From NCBI GenBank assembly GCA_014529675.2, contig CP076040.1:2747894-2811893 (forward strand): a stretch of 64,000 bases of DNA. Direction: 5' to 3'. Positions 34,963 through 44,107 of the stretch are shown here, one piece after another. Position numbers and translations under genes: made by a program. Every line of letters starts with the position of its first letter. The stretch's first letter is position 1. The notes under the pieces are model-generated. The model did no database searches. It was not told the DNA's origin and saw nothing but the letters and a program-made list of their open reading frames with translations. The DNA comes from Opitutia bacterium ISCC 52. Its GTDB lineage: Bacteria; Verrucomicrobiota; Verrucomicrobiia; Opitutales; UBA2995.

Positions 34963-36081
34963 ATGGATCACAAAGCTCTAACGTTAGAACAGCTTAGCAA
35001 ACACGGATCAGAAATTAAGCACAAAAATGCCCTGGTCGGTTTTGACGGATTCGTCGACCGCATCACCTCGGTGGTAGATAAACGCTATGGCCAGGGAGAC
35101 CAATTTGAGCGCATGGAAACGATTGAAGATTTCGGCAATCGCATCCTCGCTGCTGCCGGACAAAGCGGAAATGTCGAACTCTTCATCAATTATGAGAAAT
35201 TGGGTGGCAATGGCCCAATCATGGCCAACGCGCTTTTGAATGGAGGAGCAAATACCCGCTATATCGGTGCTTTAGGTGAACAGGCCATACGTCCTGTCTT
35301 TTCAGAATTCGCACAAAAAACCGATGCCGTAACCGTAGCCGATCCCGGAATTACCCATGCACTCGAATTTTCTGATGGGAAAATCATGCTGGGAACCATG
35401 ACCTCTCTGGACGACATCACCTACGACGCCATCCTGAAGAACATCAGTGAAGGAGACTTCTTCGATCTGCTTTCAAGACAGGATCTAATCTCTATGGTCA
35501 ACTGGACGATGATTCCGAATATGACAGAGCTGTTCAGCGATCTGCTGGACCATGTCATTCCCAATCTCCCCCCCCGTGACACCAAACACTATTTCTTCGA
35601 TCTGGCGGATCCGGAAAAACGTCCGGAAGCTGAAATCGAAACGGCCCTACGTACGATTGCCCGCTTCCAAAATTACGGTGATGTGACTCTGGGATTAAAT
35701 TTGGCGGAAGGAAATCAGGTTTACGGCATTCTCGGTCAATCCGAGATCGAAGCCGATCCCGATGGCTTGAAGTCGATGGCCAGCTATATTCGTAAAGAGC
35801 TGAATTTAGGCTGTGTTGTTATTCACCCGAAAGAATCTGCAGCCTGCGCAACCAAAGAAGATACTTGCTGGATTGCTGGCCCTTATGTGGAAAAACCAAA
35901 AATTACGACCGGAGCCGGAGACCATTTCAACGCAGGATTCTCAACCGCTCAGCTACTTGGCTTCCCACCGCTTGCCTGCCTGACTGTAGGTGTGAGTTTT
36001 AGTGGGCATTACGTCCGCACCGGAGAAAGCCCCAGCCTGACCAAGGTTCAGACCTTTATCCAAAACTGGAAAGACGATTAA
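34963..36081 (+). CDS. PfkB-family carbohydrate/nucleoside kinase
   Basis: 372 residues from the ATG at 34963. A longer in-frame TTG at 34885 adds 26 residues that do not look like a PfkB start, so it was rejected. ALVGFDGFVDRI is the N-terminal strand-turn, NYEKLGGNGPIMANAL the glycine motif, and KITTGAGDHFNAGF holds the anion hole and catalytic Asp of ribokinase/PfkB enzymes. It is cytosolic and phosphorylates a sugar or nucleoside with ATP. The first of three overlapping or adjacent genes with tmk and holB; its stop overlaps the tmk start by one base. Substrate not evident. Confidence 0.88.
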   Translation: MDHKALTLEQLSKHGSEIKHKNALVGFDGFVDRITSVVDKRYGQGDQFERMETIEDFGNRILAAAGQSGNVELFINYEKLGGNGPIMANALLNGGANTRYIGALGEQAIRPVFSEFAQKTDAVTVADPGITHALEFSDGKIMLGTMTSLDDITYDAILKNISEGDFFDLLSRQDLISMVNWTMIPNMTELFSDLLDHVIPNLPPRDTKHYFFDLADPEKRPEAEIETALRTIARFQNYGDVTLGLNLAEGNQVYGILGQSEIEADPDGLKSMASYIRKELNLGCVVIHPKESAACATKEDTCWIAGPYVEKPKITTGAGDHFNAGFSTAQLLGFPPLACLTVGVSFSGHYVRTGESPSLTKVQTFIQNWKDD

Positions 36082-36722
36082 TGGCAGCCCCGGAACACGG
36101 ATTGTTCATTACATTTGAAGGCTCCGAGGGCACCGGGAAAACAACCCAGATTCAGCGGCTGACCTCCAAATTGGAGAGTAACAATCGCAAGGTAGTCATC
36201 AGTCGAGAGCCGGGAGGAACGCCGCTTGGTGAAGATATTCGGCACCTGCTCAAACATGCGGAAAGCGGCCAGAACATGGTGCCGCGCGCTGAACTGTTAC
36301 TCTTTGCTGCCAGCCGCGCTCAACATGTCGATGAACTCATCAGACCAAAGCTGGAGCAGGGGCAAGTCGTCATATGCGATCGTTTCTTAGACTCCACTGC
36401 GGTTTACCAAGGTATCGCACGAGCTATTGACGGGGACACCGTTGAAGCCATCAACAAGATTGCGATCGCCTCTACCCTACCCGATATCACGGTATTGATC
36501 GACTTGGACCCGGAGGAAGGATTTCGTCGCATTCAGTCGCGCAACACAGAGCCGCCCGACCGAATGGAGCAGGAGCATATGGATTTCTACAAAGCAGTGC
36601 GCCAAGGTTACCTCGACCTGGCAGCCCGAAACACGGATCGATTCCTCGTTATCGACGGACAACAATCGATCGACGAAGTCGAACTAGCAATTTGGAATGG
36701 CATTAAAGAACGCGTTAACTGA
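36081..36722 (+). CDS. tmk: Thymidylate kinase
   Basis: 213 residues, usual length. FITFEGSEGTGKTTQIQRL carries the P-loop (residues 14-21), VISREPGGTPLGEDIR has the DRX/P-type dTMP loop, and VICDRFLDSTAVYQG is the conserved DR-x2-D-S motif. Converts dTMP to dTDP in the cytoplasm. Start overlaps the kinase stop by one base, and its 3' end overlaps the holB start by 26 bases, a common bacterial tmk-holB arrangement that supports both calls. Confidence 0.95.
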   Translation: MAAPEHGLFITFEGSEGTGKTTQIQRLTSKLESNNRKVVISREPGGTPLGEDIRHLLKHAESGQNMVPRAELLLFAASRAQHVDELIRPKLEQGQVVICDRFLDSTAVYQGIARAIDGDTVEAINKIAIASTLPDITVLIDLDPEEGFRRIQSRNTEPPDRMEQEHMDFYKAVRQGYLDLAARNTDRFLVIDGQQSIDEVELAIWNGIKERVN

Positions 36723-37680
36723 GCCCCTTCGTTCCTCGAATCCCGCGGAAGTACTGGAACGCTCTTTAGAAAAAGGTCGACTCCCCCATGCCATGCTTCT
36801 GCACGGAGATCACTATCCGTTACTGGAAGAGCTGGCACTGGGATTGGCGTCTGTTCTCCTTGATATCAATGCCGATGCACAAAGCGGTCCCGAGCGTTTT
36901 GATAAAGTTGAAAAACATCCCGACTTCTTTCCGCTTCGTCCTTCCAAAAAAGCCCGGTCTATTCGCGCGGAAGATACCCGTGAAATCATTCGGCAAGTTC
37001 AACAATCGCCTCACCAGGCTGAGCGCAAGGTAGTGGTGGTTTATGAAGCGGATCGACTCGGAGCGTCTTCTCAATCAGCGAGCGCCAATATCATTTTAAA
37101 AACCTTAGAGGAGCCACCGCTTGATACGACCATCGTCCTGATTTCGACTCGCCCCTACTCGCTTCTCGATACGATCCGCAGTCGCTGTTTCAATTTTCGC
37201 GTCCCCGCCCCCTTCGAACCCACCTCCGCAGCTTCGTGGAAACAGTGGCTCGACGACTACTCCCATTTTCTTAACAGACTTACCGACTTGAAATCCGATA
37301 AGGAAAAAATCACGGCCAGCTTCATGATGATCTACGGACTCATCGCTCGCTTTAGTGCCATCCTCACGGAGTTGGTTGCGGAAAACTGGAAGACTGAGCG
37401 AGAGAAACTTCCTGAGGACATGTCCGACGAAGAAAAGGACGCCACCAAAGAAGGGTCCGCAAAAGGCATCCGTGCCAAGCTGCTCAAAGAGATCGAGCAT
37501 CAAACACGCGAAACCGCGGCTCCCTATCTCAAAGGTGAAAAAGAAGGAGATATCACTCTTAAGTTTACGGATAGCGTTCAGCAATTCGAACAAGTCATCG
37601 GTCTCCTGAATGTAAACCTCAAAGAAGAAACTGCCTTGGAAGATTATTTTCTCTCCTGCATGCGGATTTGGACGAGGTAG
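36697..37680 (+). CDS. holB: DNA polymerase III subunit delta-prime
   Basis: 327 residues. RLPHAMLLHGDHYPLLEELALGL stands where the P-loop would be, but it lacks the Walker A Lys, as delta-prime subunits often do. VVVYEADRLGASSQSASANIILKTLEEPP is the sensor region shared with clamp-loader AAA+ proteins, and SRCFNFRVP follows. The C-terminal part is charged and less conserved. The gene starts inside tmk (26-base overlap). It is part of the clamp loader with gamma/tau and delta. An expanded Glu/Lys-rich insert near residues 245-275 is specific to this lineage. Confidence 0.88.
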   Translation: MALKNALTEPLRSSNPAEVLERSLEKGRLPHAMLLHGDHYPLLEELALGLASVLLDINADAQSGPERFDKVEKHPDFFPLRPSKKARSIRAEDTREIIRQVQQSPHQAERKVVVVYEADRLGASSQSASANIILKTLEEPPLDTTIVLISTRPYSLLDTIRSRCFNFRVPAPFEPTSAASWKQWLDDYSHFLNRLTDLKSDKEKITASFMMIYGLIARFSAILTELVAENWKTEREKLPEDMSDEEKDATKEGSAKGIRAKLLKEIEHQTRETAAPYLKGEKEGDITLKFTDSVQQFEQVIGLLNVNLKEETALEDYFLSCMRIWTR

Positions 37681-37802
37681 GCCACCTTGAGGCAGGAAAA
37701 GAATGGGTGTCCCCACTTCGCCTAAGCTTCGCAGGGCACGCAGGTGTCAGCGTTCAGGTTGAAACCAAAATGCTAATCTTCCTCGTTCTGATTTAACACC
37801 CC

Positions 37803-38345
37803 ATGCACCCAAAAGTCATCTCTGTCAGCTCCAGCGGATCTCATACGTACAGCAAACAGACGAAACTTTCGATTCATCTGCTTCATGGATTGGGAGTTAA
37901 AGGGGACGCCCATTGCGGCGAAACGGTCAAGCATCGTTCACGTGTAGCGGCCGACCCTACTCAGCCGAATCTCAGGCAAGTTCACCTCATTCACAATGAG
38001 TTGTTGAAAGAGCTAAAAAGCAAAGGCTTTGATTTAAACCCAGGCGATCTGGGCGAAAACATTCTTCCCCAGGACATCGACCTGCTGGCCCTTCCCAGAG
38101 ATACCCTCCTGAAGTTGGGGAACGAAACAGGCATCCAGGTAAAAGGTCTCCACAATCCTTGTCATCAAATCGAAGATTTTCGGAACGGACTCTTAGCCGA
38201 AGTAGTAAAAGACATGGGTGATGGAGAAACAGAAAAGAAAGTAGGGATCATGGGCATTGTACTCAAGAGCGGCACCGTGCAGGCAGGCGATGAGATTCAA
38301 ATCGAGCTACCACAAAAGCCGCACCATAAGCTCGAACGAGTTTAA
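37803..38345 (+). CDS. MOSC domain protein
   Basis: 180 residues. GVKGDAHCGETVKHRSR, QVHLIHNELLKEL and NPGDLGENILPQDIDL match the molybdenum cofactor sulfurase C-terminal (MOSC) domain. The conserved Cys proposed to carry the sulfur is in GLHNPCHQIEDF. Stand-alone MOSC proteins are thought to handle sulfur on molybdenum cofactor or related acceptors, including detoxification reactions. It lies 122 bases after holB and is convergent with the purine locus, which includes a molybdenum-dependent dehydrogenase. That proximity is suggestive but not a proven link. Confidence 0.85.
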   Translation: MHPKVISVSSSGSHTYSKQTKLSIHLLHGLGVKGDAHCGETVKHRSRVAADPTQPNLRQVHLIHNELLKELKSKGFDLNPGDLGENILPQDIDLLALPRDTLLKLGNETGIQVKGLHNPCHQIEDFRNGLLAEVVKDMGDGETEKKVGIMGIVLKSGTVQAGDEIQIELPQKPHHKLERV

Positions 38346-38361
38346 TCAGTATTTGCAACAA

Positions 38362-38440
38362 CCACTGATAAGACCGAATCTGTGTCAGCTCTCTCGGCGA
38401 TGGAGTCCTATCCTCGCGTTAGGAATTCTACTATCAGTGG
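38362..38440. terminator. Inverted repeat between convergent genes
   Basis: CCACTGATA (38362-38370) and TATCAGTGG (38432-38440) are exact reverse complements across a 61-base spacer that contains TGTGTCAG, with ACTGACAC just outside to the right. There is no clear U-run, so a bidirectional terminator is possible but not certain. Confidence 0.4.
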
Positions 38441-38466
38441 ATAAAACTGACACCTCTGCAAATTCC

Positions 38467-39027
38467 TTACTCAATCAGCCATGCAGGTTGAGATGCAATC
38501 GTGATGGAGGCAACAATCACGATCACGCACATTGCAATAACCAACCCCATATGGACCCGTGGGTTAGCAGACAGTGCTCCCATTACAGATATCGCAAGGA
38601 TAACGACTTGCCCAATTCGAGCTGGATGACCAAGCGGTAACTCCAATACCAGAAAGGAGGTAATAATAATTACCAGGGTCAACCCAGCCAACCCCAAGTA
38701 GAAACGAACACGAACAGAATAGTAATATGCCTGCCAATCGTTTATTTCATTAGGATTCTCCGGAATCAGGACGCAAGAACAGTAATACCAAAGACCTGGA
38801 ATGAGCAGAACCAACAGAAATATCGAAAGCGACCAATTCACCTCCTTAAGACCCCAAAAATTCCAAAAGCTACCCGCAACCGCCAAGAGCGTAAGGAATG
38901 TATGTAGCGCATGAACCCAGTAACGGCGTTCCGGATGTAAGGCCGGACCTAATCCTCCGATTAGACGCATGGCAGTTCCCGTAAACAGGAGACCGAACCC
39001 TATCACAAGGTAGTCAAACAAGGTCAT
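38467..39027 (-). CDS. Integral membrane protein, hypothetical (purine-locus tail)
   Basis: 186 residues with about five hydrophobic spans (near 5-23, 43-60, 65-83, 113-133 and 146-180). No catalytic motif is recognised. WHxxHT-like features are weak: ERRYWVHALHTFLTLLAV has two His that could bind a metal or heme but this is a guess. It is 25 bases downstream of the PuuD-type gene on the same strand and probably co-transcribed, so it may belong to urate oxidation or electron transfer. I do not recognise the family. Confidence 0.6.
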   Translation of the reverse strand: MTLFDYLVIGFGLLFTGTAMRLIGGLGPALHPERRYWVHALHTFLTLLAVAGSFWNFWGLKEVNWSLSIFLLVLLIPGLWYYCSCVLIPENPNEINDWQAYYYSVRVRFYLGLAGLTLVIIITSFLVLELPLGHPARIGQVVILAISVMGALSANPRVHMGLVIAMCVIVIVASITIASQPAWLIE

Positions 39028-39052
39028 AGCAAGTGAAATGATTTGAGTTTCA

Positions 39053-40279
39053 TCACTGACTCAGCGATTGTATATAGGCAACCAATTGATCCAATTGCTC
39101 CTCTTGTATGACCGTTGCATAAGGAGGCATCGCAGGAGCAAAGCCTTTCACGACTTTGACCGGCGAGTTCGTAATGGACTCTCGTATATAGGCCTCATCT
39201 GCAATCAACTTACTACCATCGGAAAATTCGCGCTCACGTCCGATCAATCCAACCAGACTGGGAGCAATGGTCGTTGGCTGTGGCTGATGACAAGCTGTGC
39301 AACCCATGGCATTGAAAAACTGTTTTCCAGCTTCGGCTTCGGCGCTCAGTTGAACGACTTCGGTAGATTCACCAAACATCGGCGGTACATTCATCAGTCC
39401 GTAAACGGCCACCGAACCTCCAATAAAAGTAGCATAGATAATTTCTTTCCAGCGCGCAATCGTGCGGTAGCTGTTCATCATGTACTTGATGATGATCAGG
39501 CAAACAATCACCACGGCAGCGATGGCAATATTGCGATCGCTGCCATAAGTGGATGGGAAGTGAGCACTCAGCATCAAAAAGATGACAGGAAAAGTGATGT
39601 AATGATTATGCCAGGAACGGATCTTGGCTTGTTTACCGGCCTTTAAGTCGTGGGGTTTCCCAGCACGGAGAGCCGCCATCATCTTATCCTGATTGACCAT
39701 GATGTGGAAACGCACATTGGCACTCATCCAGGTTCCCATAATAGCTCCCATCTGGAGATATACAGCTCGTCCATTGAACACGGTTTCCAGCCAGGAGGCA
39801 TACAAAAGAATACCGCCAAAGGTTATCAGTAATCCCAACCAGGCTTGGTCACCAATCGGACTTCTCCATAATAGGTCATAAATGAACCAGCCAAGAATCA
39901 ACGAACTCAGGCTAATCACCAACCCCATGTAGGCCGGCAAGTCCGTTTTAGAGGGATCGAGCAGCAAGGTTCCGCCACGTGTGTAGAAAACGGATACGAG
40001 CAATATAAACCCACTGATCCAGGTTGTATAGGACTGCCATTTGAAAATGTGTAGCCGCGACGGCATCTCATCCGGATCAATGACCCGCTTCTGAAGGAAA
40101 AATATACCACCGCCATGTAGCATATTCATGTAACCGAGTGATTCATCATTCTCCTTCTCTTCCAGGAGGTTGATTTCCATCCAGGTAAACAGAAGGGAAT
40201 TTCCGATCCACATGATGGCTGCGACAATGTGGATGAAACGAAAAACGATATTAAAAAATTCTATCAGGCCGGCTTCCAT
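39053..40279 (-). CDS. puuD: PuuD-type membrane urate hydroxylase with C-terminal cytochrome c
   Basis: 408 residues. An integral-membrane region of eight or more helices covers about 1-300 (FRFIHIVAAIMWIGNSLLF, WFIYDLLWRSPIGDQAW, MMNSYRTIARWKEI), matching the PuuD/DUF989 type urate hydroxylase. The C-terminal roughly 90 residues are a periplasmic cytochrome c with CTACHQ as heme site and MPPYATVIQ as the likely axial Met region. Known PuuD proteins oxidise urate to 5-hydroxyisourate with electrons passed to cytochrome c. It sits with guanine deaminase and xanthine dehydrogenase genes, which supports the call. Confidence 0.88.
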   Translation of the reverse strand: MEAGLIEFFNIVFRFIHIVAAIMWIGNSLLFTWMEINLLEEKENDESLGYMNMLHGGGIFFLQKRVIDPDEMPSRLHIFKWQSYTTWISGFILLVSVFYTRGGTLLLDPSKTDLPAYMGLVISLSSLILGWFIYDLLWRSPIGDQAWLGLLITFGGILLYASWLETVFNGRAVYLQMGAIMGTWMSANVRFHIMVNQDKMMAALRAGKPHDLKAGKQAKIRSWHNHYITFPVIFLMLSAHFPSTYGSDRNIAIAAVVIVCLIIIKYMMNSYRTIARWKEIIYATFIGGSVAVYGLMNVPPMFGESTEVVQLSAEAEAGKQFFNAMGCTACHQPQPTTIAPSLVGLIGREREFSDGSKLIADEAYIRESITNSPVKVVKGFAPAMPPYATVIQEEQLDQLVAYIQSLSQ

Positions 40280-40306
40280 AGGTGGTTAGAGAGTGAGAGT
40301 GCAGCG

Positions 40307-40379
40307 TGTAGGAGTGGAGCTTGCTCCCGATTCGATTTGCTCGTGAACGTTCAATTCGGAAGCAAGCTCCCTTCCTACA
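40307..40379. repeat. REP-like hairpin, GTAGGA...GCTCCCGA family (copy C)
   Basis: Left arm TGTAGGAGTGGAGCTTGCTC plus CCGATT, right arm AATTCGGAAGCAAGCTCCCT then TCCTACA; nearly complementary. It lies in the 116-base gap between the xdhB-like gene and the puuD-type gene, inside what looks like one purine operon, where it could influence mRNA stability. Related to the copies near 22.6 kb. Confidence 0.8.
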
Positions 40380-40395
40380 TTTGAATGGCAAATCA

Positions 40396-42681
40396 TTAAA
40401 CAGTCGCAGGTTTCTTGGGTTTCACTCGGTCTGCATCATACAAGGAAAGTAGTACCTGCTCGGGTGTCATCGGAGAAATAATTTCATTCAGTTCCTGAGG
40501 ACGAAACGCATCGATGGCGCGTTGAATGGCGTAAAAGGCGCCGATGCCATACATAAAAGGAGGTTCACCCACTGCCTTACTGCCAAGTGGTCCACCCGGA
40601 TTGTCAGCATTTTCCAAGAACTTCACTTCCATGTCATCGGGCAGGAAGTCGCCATCCGGTGCCTTGTAAGTAGAAAGTGCGTGGGATAGTAAACGCCCGT
40701 CATCCCCATAGGCCAGCTCCTCCAGAGTTACCCAGCCGATTCCCTGGGCCATTCCTCCTTCTACTTGCCCCAAGTCGACCGAACGAATAATTCCGCGACC
40801 CAGATCATGTACCACTTTGGCTGAATCGATGGTATAGGTGCCACGCAAGCAATCGACCGTCGTTTCAATTAGACATGTTCCGTAGGTGTAGTAATGAAAG
40901 GGATGGTTATTCTCCTTGGTAAAATCGTAGTGAAGCCCGGGAGGGGAGTAAAAGCCGTGAGCCATCAATTGCACGCGGGCAAAGTAGGTTTTGAGGACCA
41001 GTTGATTCCAATCCAGGTCAGTCGCCTCGCCTGAACAATGCACCACGCCGTCTTGAATGGTGATCTCTTCCGGATTCGCTTCCAGCTCTTGTGCGGCAAT
41101 CTCCTCTAGCCCGACTAAAAGCTCCTCACAGGCATTGATAGTTGCGTTGCCATTAAGATCCGAAGTGGCACTGGCTGCACTGGGCGAAATGTTTGCGATA
41201 CGTGAAGTATTCGTACTATTACAACGGATACGCTCGTGAGGCACACCCAAGGTTCTAGATACAATCGCAATCATGTTGGAGCTAATCCCCTGCCCCATTT
41301 CGATACCACCTGTGGTCACACTGACCGAACCGTCAGTGTAAATATGAACCAAACTACTTCCTTGATTTAGAAAGGTTTTCGTAAAACTGATTCCGAAACA
41401 CACCGGCATCATGGCGTAGCCTTTTTTGCTACCCTGGTGACTCTGATTGTGAGCTTCCGCCCTGGCCTTTACGCCGGCAAAGTCGAATGCCTCTTCAGCT
41501 TCGTCCCAGGTACGCTGCATGCGACAAGCACTCACCGTTTGTCCATAGTGAAACTGATATCCATCTTCGAAGAGATTCTTCTTCTGTATCGATTCAGGTG
41601 CTACACCCATTACGGTCGCCGCTTTATAAATGGCAGCCTCTAAAGGAAACATCCCCTGTGGTCCGCCGAACCCACGGTAGGCAGTGTGAGGTGTAATATG
41701 CGTCCGGCAAGCAGCAGCCAGGATTTTAACATTGGGAATGTCGTAACAATTGGTGGAATGCAAAACCGTCCGTTCGAGTACAGGGGGTGAAAGATCCACA
41801 TAGGCACCAGAGTTTTGAAAATGCGCTACATCGAAGGCCAGTATCTTTCCCTCTTTGTTGAGACCGATCTTGAAGTCCTGTTTATAAGGATGCCGTTTAC
41901 CGGTCATCTTCATATCCTCAACCCGATTGAGAACAATCTGCACAGGAGTCTGCAATGAAACCGCGGCCACCGAGGCCATACAGGCCCAATGAGTCGCCTG
42001 ATCTTCTTTGCCACCGAAACCACCGCCCAGGCGTTTCACATCAATCTCCACCTTGTGCATCGGTATACCTAAGACCTGCGCGATCCATTTCTGGGCAGCC
42101 GAAGGGCTTTGGGTGGATGAAAACACTTTTACCTGCCCATCTTCAACGGGCACCGCACGTGCCCGATTTGTCTCAAGATAGAGGTGATCCTGCCCTGCAA
42201 GATCAACTTTTCCCTCAATGACAAATTCACATTGGTCCCAGACAGATTCAACATCACCCTTTTCAAAGGTGCGTGGGGGCATAAGCACATCTCCAGCTTC
42301 GTAAGCTTCCCTGGGACACACGGTAACAGGTAAGGGATCCATTTCGACTTTACACGCCTTCACGGCTTTCCGCGCGTTTTCGACCGAATCGGCAACGACT
42401 AAAGCAATTGGTTGCCCTTGGTACATCACTTCATCATGAGCAAACAAAGGTTCGTCTGCGACGACTGCACCAATAATCCTTGTAGCAGGAAGATCATCAT
42501 AAGTGATGATGGTACGAACACCTTCCATCGTTTCAGCTTCCGAAATATCGAGGCTCTGAATCTTTCCATGAGCAATGGGAGACCCGAAAGGAACCCCATG
42601 AAGCATACCAGCTGGCGGAGGGACATCGTCGGTGTATTGTGACCTGCCGGTTACATGTAGTTCGCTATCACAATGCCGCAT
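40396..42681 (-). CDS. xdhB: Xanthine dehydrogenase, molybdopterin-binding subunit
   Basis: 761 residues. VTGRSQYTDDVPPPAGMLHG and AHGKIQSLDISEAE open the molybdenum-hydroxylase fold. GGGFGGKEDQ and AYRGFGGPQG are pterin-binding motifs, and GSKAVGEPPFMYG near the C-terminus carries the active-site Glu. Its ribosome-binding site GGAGGTGATCT precedes the ATG, unusually strong for this window, and it overlaps the upstream gene by 14 bases. With the FAD/Fe-S subunit and XdhC it would oxidise hypoxanthine and xanthine to urate. Cytosolic. Confidence 0.93.
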   Translation of the reverse strand: MRHCDSELHVTGRSQYTDDVPPPAGMLHGVPFGSPIAHGKIQSLDISEAETMEGVRTIITYDDLPATRIIGAVVADEPLFAHDEVMYQGQPIALVVADSVENARKAVKACKVEMDPLPVTVCPREAYEAGDVLMPPRTFEKGDVESVWDQCEFVIEGKVDLAGQDHLYLETNRARAVPVEDGQVKVFSSTQSPSAAQKWIAQVLGIPMHKVEIDVKRLGGGFGGKEDQATHWACMASVAAVSLQTPVQIVLNRVEDMKMTGKRHPYKQDFKIGLNKEGKILAFDVAHFQNSGAYVDLSPPVLERTVLHSTNCYDIPNVKILAAACRTHITPHTAYRGFGGPQGMFPLEAAIYKAATVMGVAPESIQKKNLFEDGYQFHYGQTVSACRMQRTWDEAEEAFDFAGVKARAEAHNQSHQGSKKGYAMMPVCFGISFTKTFLNQGSSLVHIYTDGSVSVTTGGIEMGQGISSNMIAIVSRTLGVPHERIRCNSTNTSRIANISPSAASATSDLNGNATINACEELLVGLEEIAAQELEANPEEITIQDGVVHCSGEATDLDWNQLVLKTYFARVQLMAHGFYSPPGLHYDFTKENNHPFHYYTYGTCLIETTVDCLRGTYTIDSAKVVHDLGRGIIRSVDLGQVEGGMAQGIGWVTLEELAYGDDGRLLSHALSTYKAPDGDFLPDDMEVKFLENADNPGGPLGSKAVGEPPFMYGIGAFYAIQRAIDAFRPQELNEIISPMTPEQVLLSLYDADRVKPKKPATV

Positions 42682-44107
42682 AGATCACCTCCTCGCTAAT
42701 GACTTCAGGAAAACATTTCAGGAAATGCGCCAGCAGCAATTGCCGGGCAAGTAGGCGTTTATAACCTGCCGATCCACGCACATCGCTGATTGGATCAAAT
42801 TCTGATTGCGCGAGTTCTACCACAGCATGCATGAGATCAGGAGTCACCTCCTTGCCAACAAGAGCGGCACTAGCTTCTTTTAAATAAAGAGGAATTGCAG
42901 CTACACCACCCAAAGCCAAATGCCCTTCCAGAATCCTATTCTCTTCCACTTCAAATCGAGCCGCCGAATTAACCGTAGCGATATCGAGTATCGCACGTTT
43001 GGATACCTTTTCCCAATTAACGCGGGTGTTCGCAGTGGGCTTTGAAAAGGATATACTCTCAATGACTTCGTCTTCTGTCTTGGCCAGTTGTTTATAGCCC
43101 TGGAAAAATTCTTTGAGTGCCAAGCTCCGAGCAGCGTCTCCTTCTCCCAACTGCAACTCAGAATCGAGAGCGAGCAGCAGACAGGTCATATCGGCGATCG
43201 GCGAGGCATTGCAGATATTTCCTCCCAGAGTTGCACGAGTACGAATCGGCCAGCTGGCAATTAGCTCATTGTAGGCCTGGATCTCGGGAATGGCTTTTTG
43301 AATAAGCGGATCATCACCGAATGTCTGAAAGGTCATGCGAGCATCCACGATGAGCCGATCGTTGGATTCGGTTGCGGCCGGTATCTCGTTTCCAAGATTC
43401 AGCAAAGCCAGTTCCTGGTCAGGAATGTCTTCCCCACGTTGCACATAAAGATCGGTTCCCCCACCGATTATCAAAGGTCGTTCAGTTGAAGTAGCTGATT
43501 CGGATTCGAAAGCCTGCAAAGCTGCGAGTCGTTTAGGTATGTCTATAAAATAATCGGGCAAGGCTTTAATCTCACACAGCTGAGCAACACGATCGCGGTC
43601 GTCCAGCTTAGAGGATAAAGATTCAGCCACATTACTACCTGCTTCTTTGATAGATCGGTATCCGGTGCATCGACACAGATTTCCAGACATGGCCGACTTG
43701 GCTCCTTCCAAATCCACACTACGGGACTCGTCCATCAACCAGGCAGTCATTGCCACGACAAAACCTGGAGTGCAGTAGCCACATTGCGTACCTCCTGTAT
43801 CAACCATTGCGGCCTGAACCGGTGAGAGAGATTTCATGTTGAGCCCCTCAATAGTAACCAGGTGTTTCCCTTCCAGCTCACCCACCGGGATTAGGCAAGA
43901 AGTCATGGGCGTGTAAGCAACGCCATCCCCCTGCAATGAACCAAGGATGATGGCACAAGCTCCACAGTCACCTTCTTTACAACCCTCCTTGGTTCCCGTC
44001 AGACGCTTCGTATCTCGTAAAAAGTCCAAGGCTAAACGGCCGGGCGACTCCCAGGCATTCACCTCCTGATCGTTCAGGATAAATCGGATGGATTTCTTCA
44101 AATTCAT
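42668..44107 (-). CDS. xdhA: Xanthine dehydrogenase, [2Fe-2S]/FAD subunit
   Basis: 479 residues. The first iron-sulfur cluster is bound by CKEGDCGAC (Cys43, 48, 51), and the second by TQCGYCTPG and NLCRCTGYR. The FAD domain follows with IIGGGTDLYVQRGE and ATLGGNICNASPIADM. Together these equal the small fused subunit of bacterial XdhAB. It overlaps the molybdopterin gene by 14 bases and the XdhC gene by four. Transfers electrons from the molybdenum site to FAD and NAD. Confidence 0.95.
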   Translation of the reverse strand: MNLKKSIRFILNDQEVNAWESPGRLALDFLRDTKRLTGTKEGCKEGDCGACAIILGSLQGDGVAYTPMTSCLIPVGELEGKHLVTIEGLNMKSLSPVQAAMVDTGGTQCGYCTPGFVVAMTAWLMDESRSVDLEGAKSAMSGNLCRCTGYRSIKEAGSNVAESLSSKLDDRDRVAQLCEIKALPDYFIDIPKRLAALQAFESESATSTERPLIIGGGTDLYVQRGEDIPDQELALLNLGNEIPAATESNDRLIVDARMTFQTFGDDPLIQKAIPEIQAYNELIASWPIRTRATLGGNICNASPIADMTCLLLALDSELQLGEGDAARSLALKEFFQGYKQLAKTEDEVIESISFSKPTANTRVNWEKVSKRAILDIATVNSAARFEVEENRILEGHLALGGVAAIPLYLKEASAALVGKEVTPDLMHAVVELAQSEFDPISDVRGSAGYKRLLARQLLLAHFLKCFPEVISEEVIYAAL

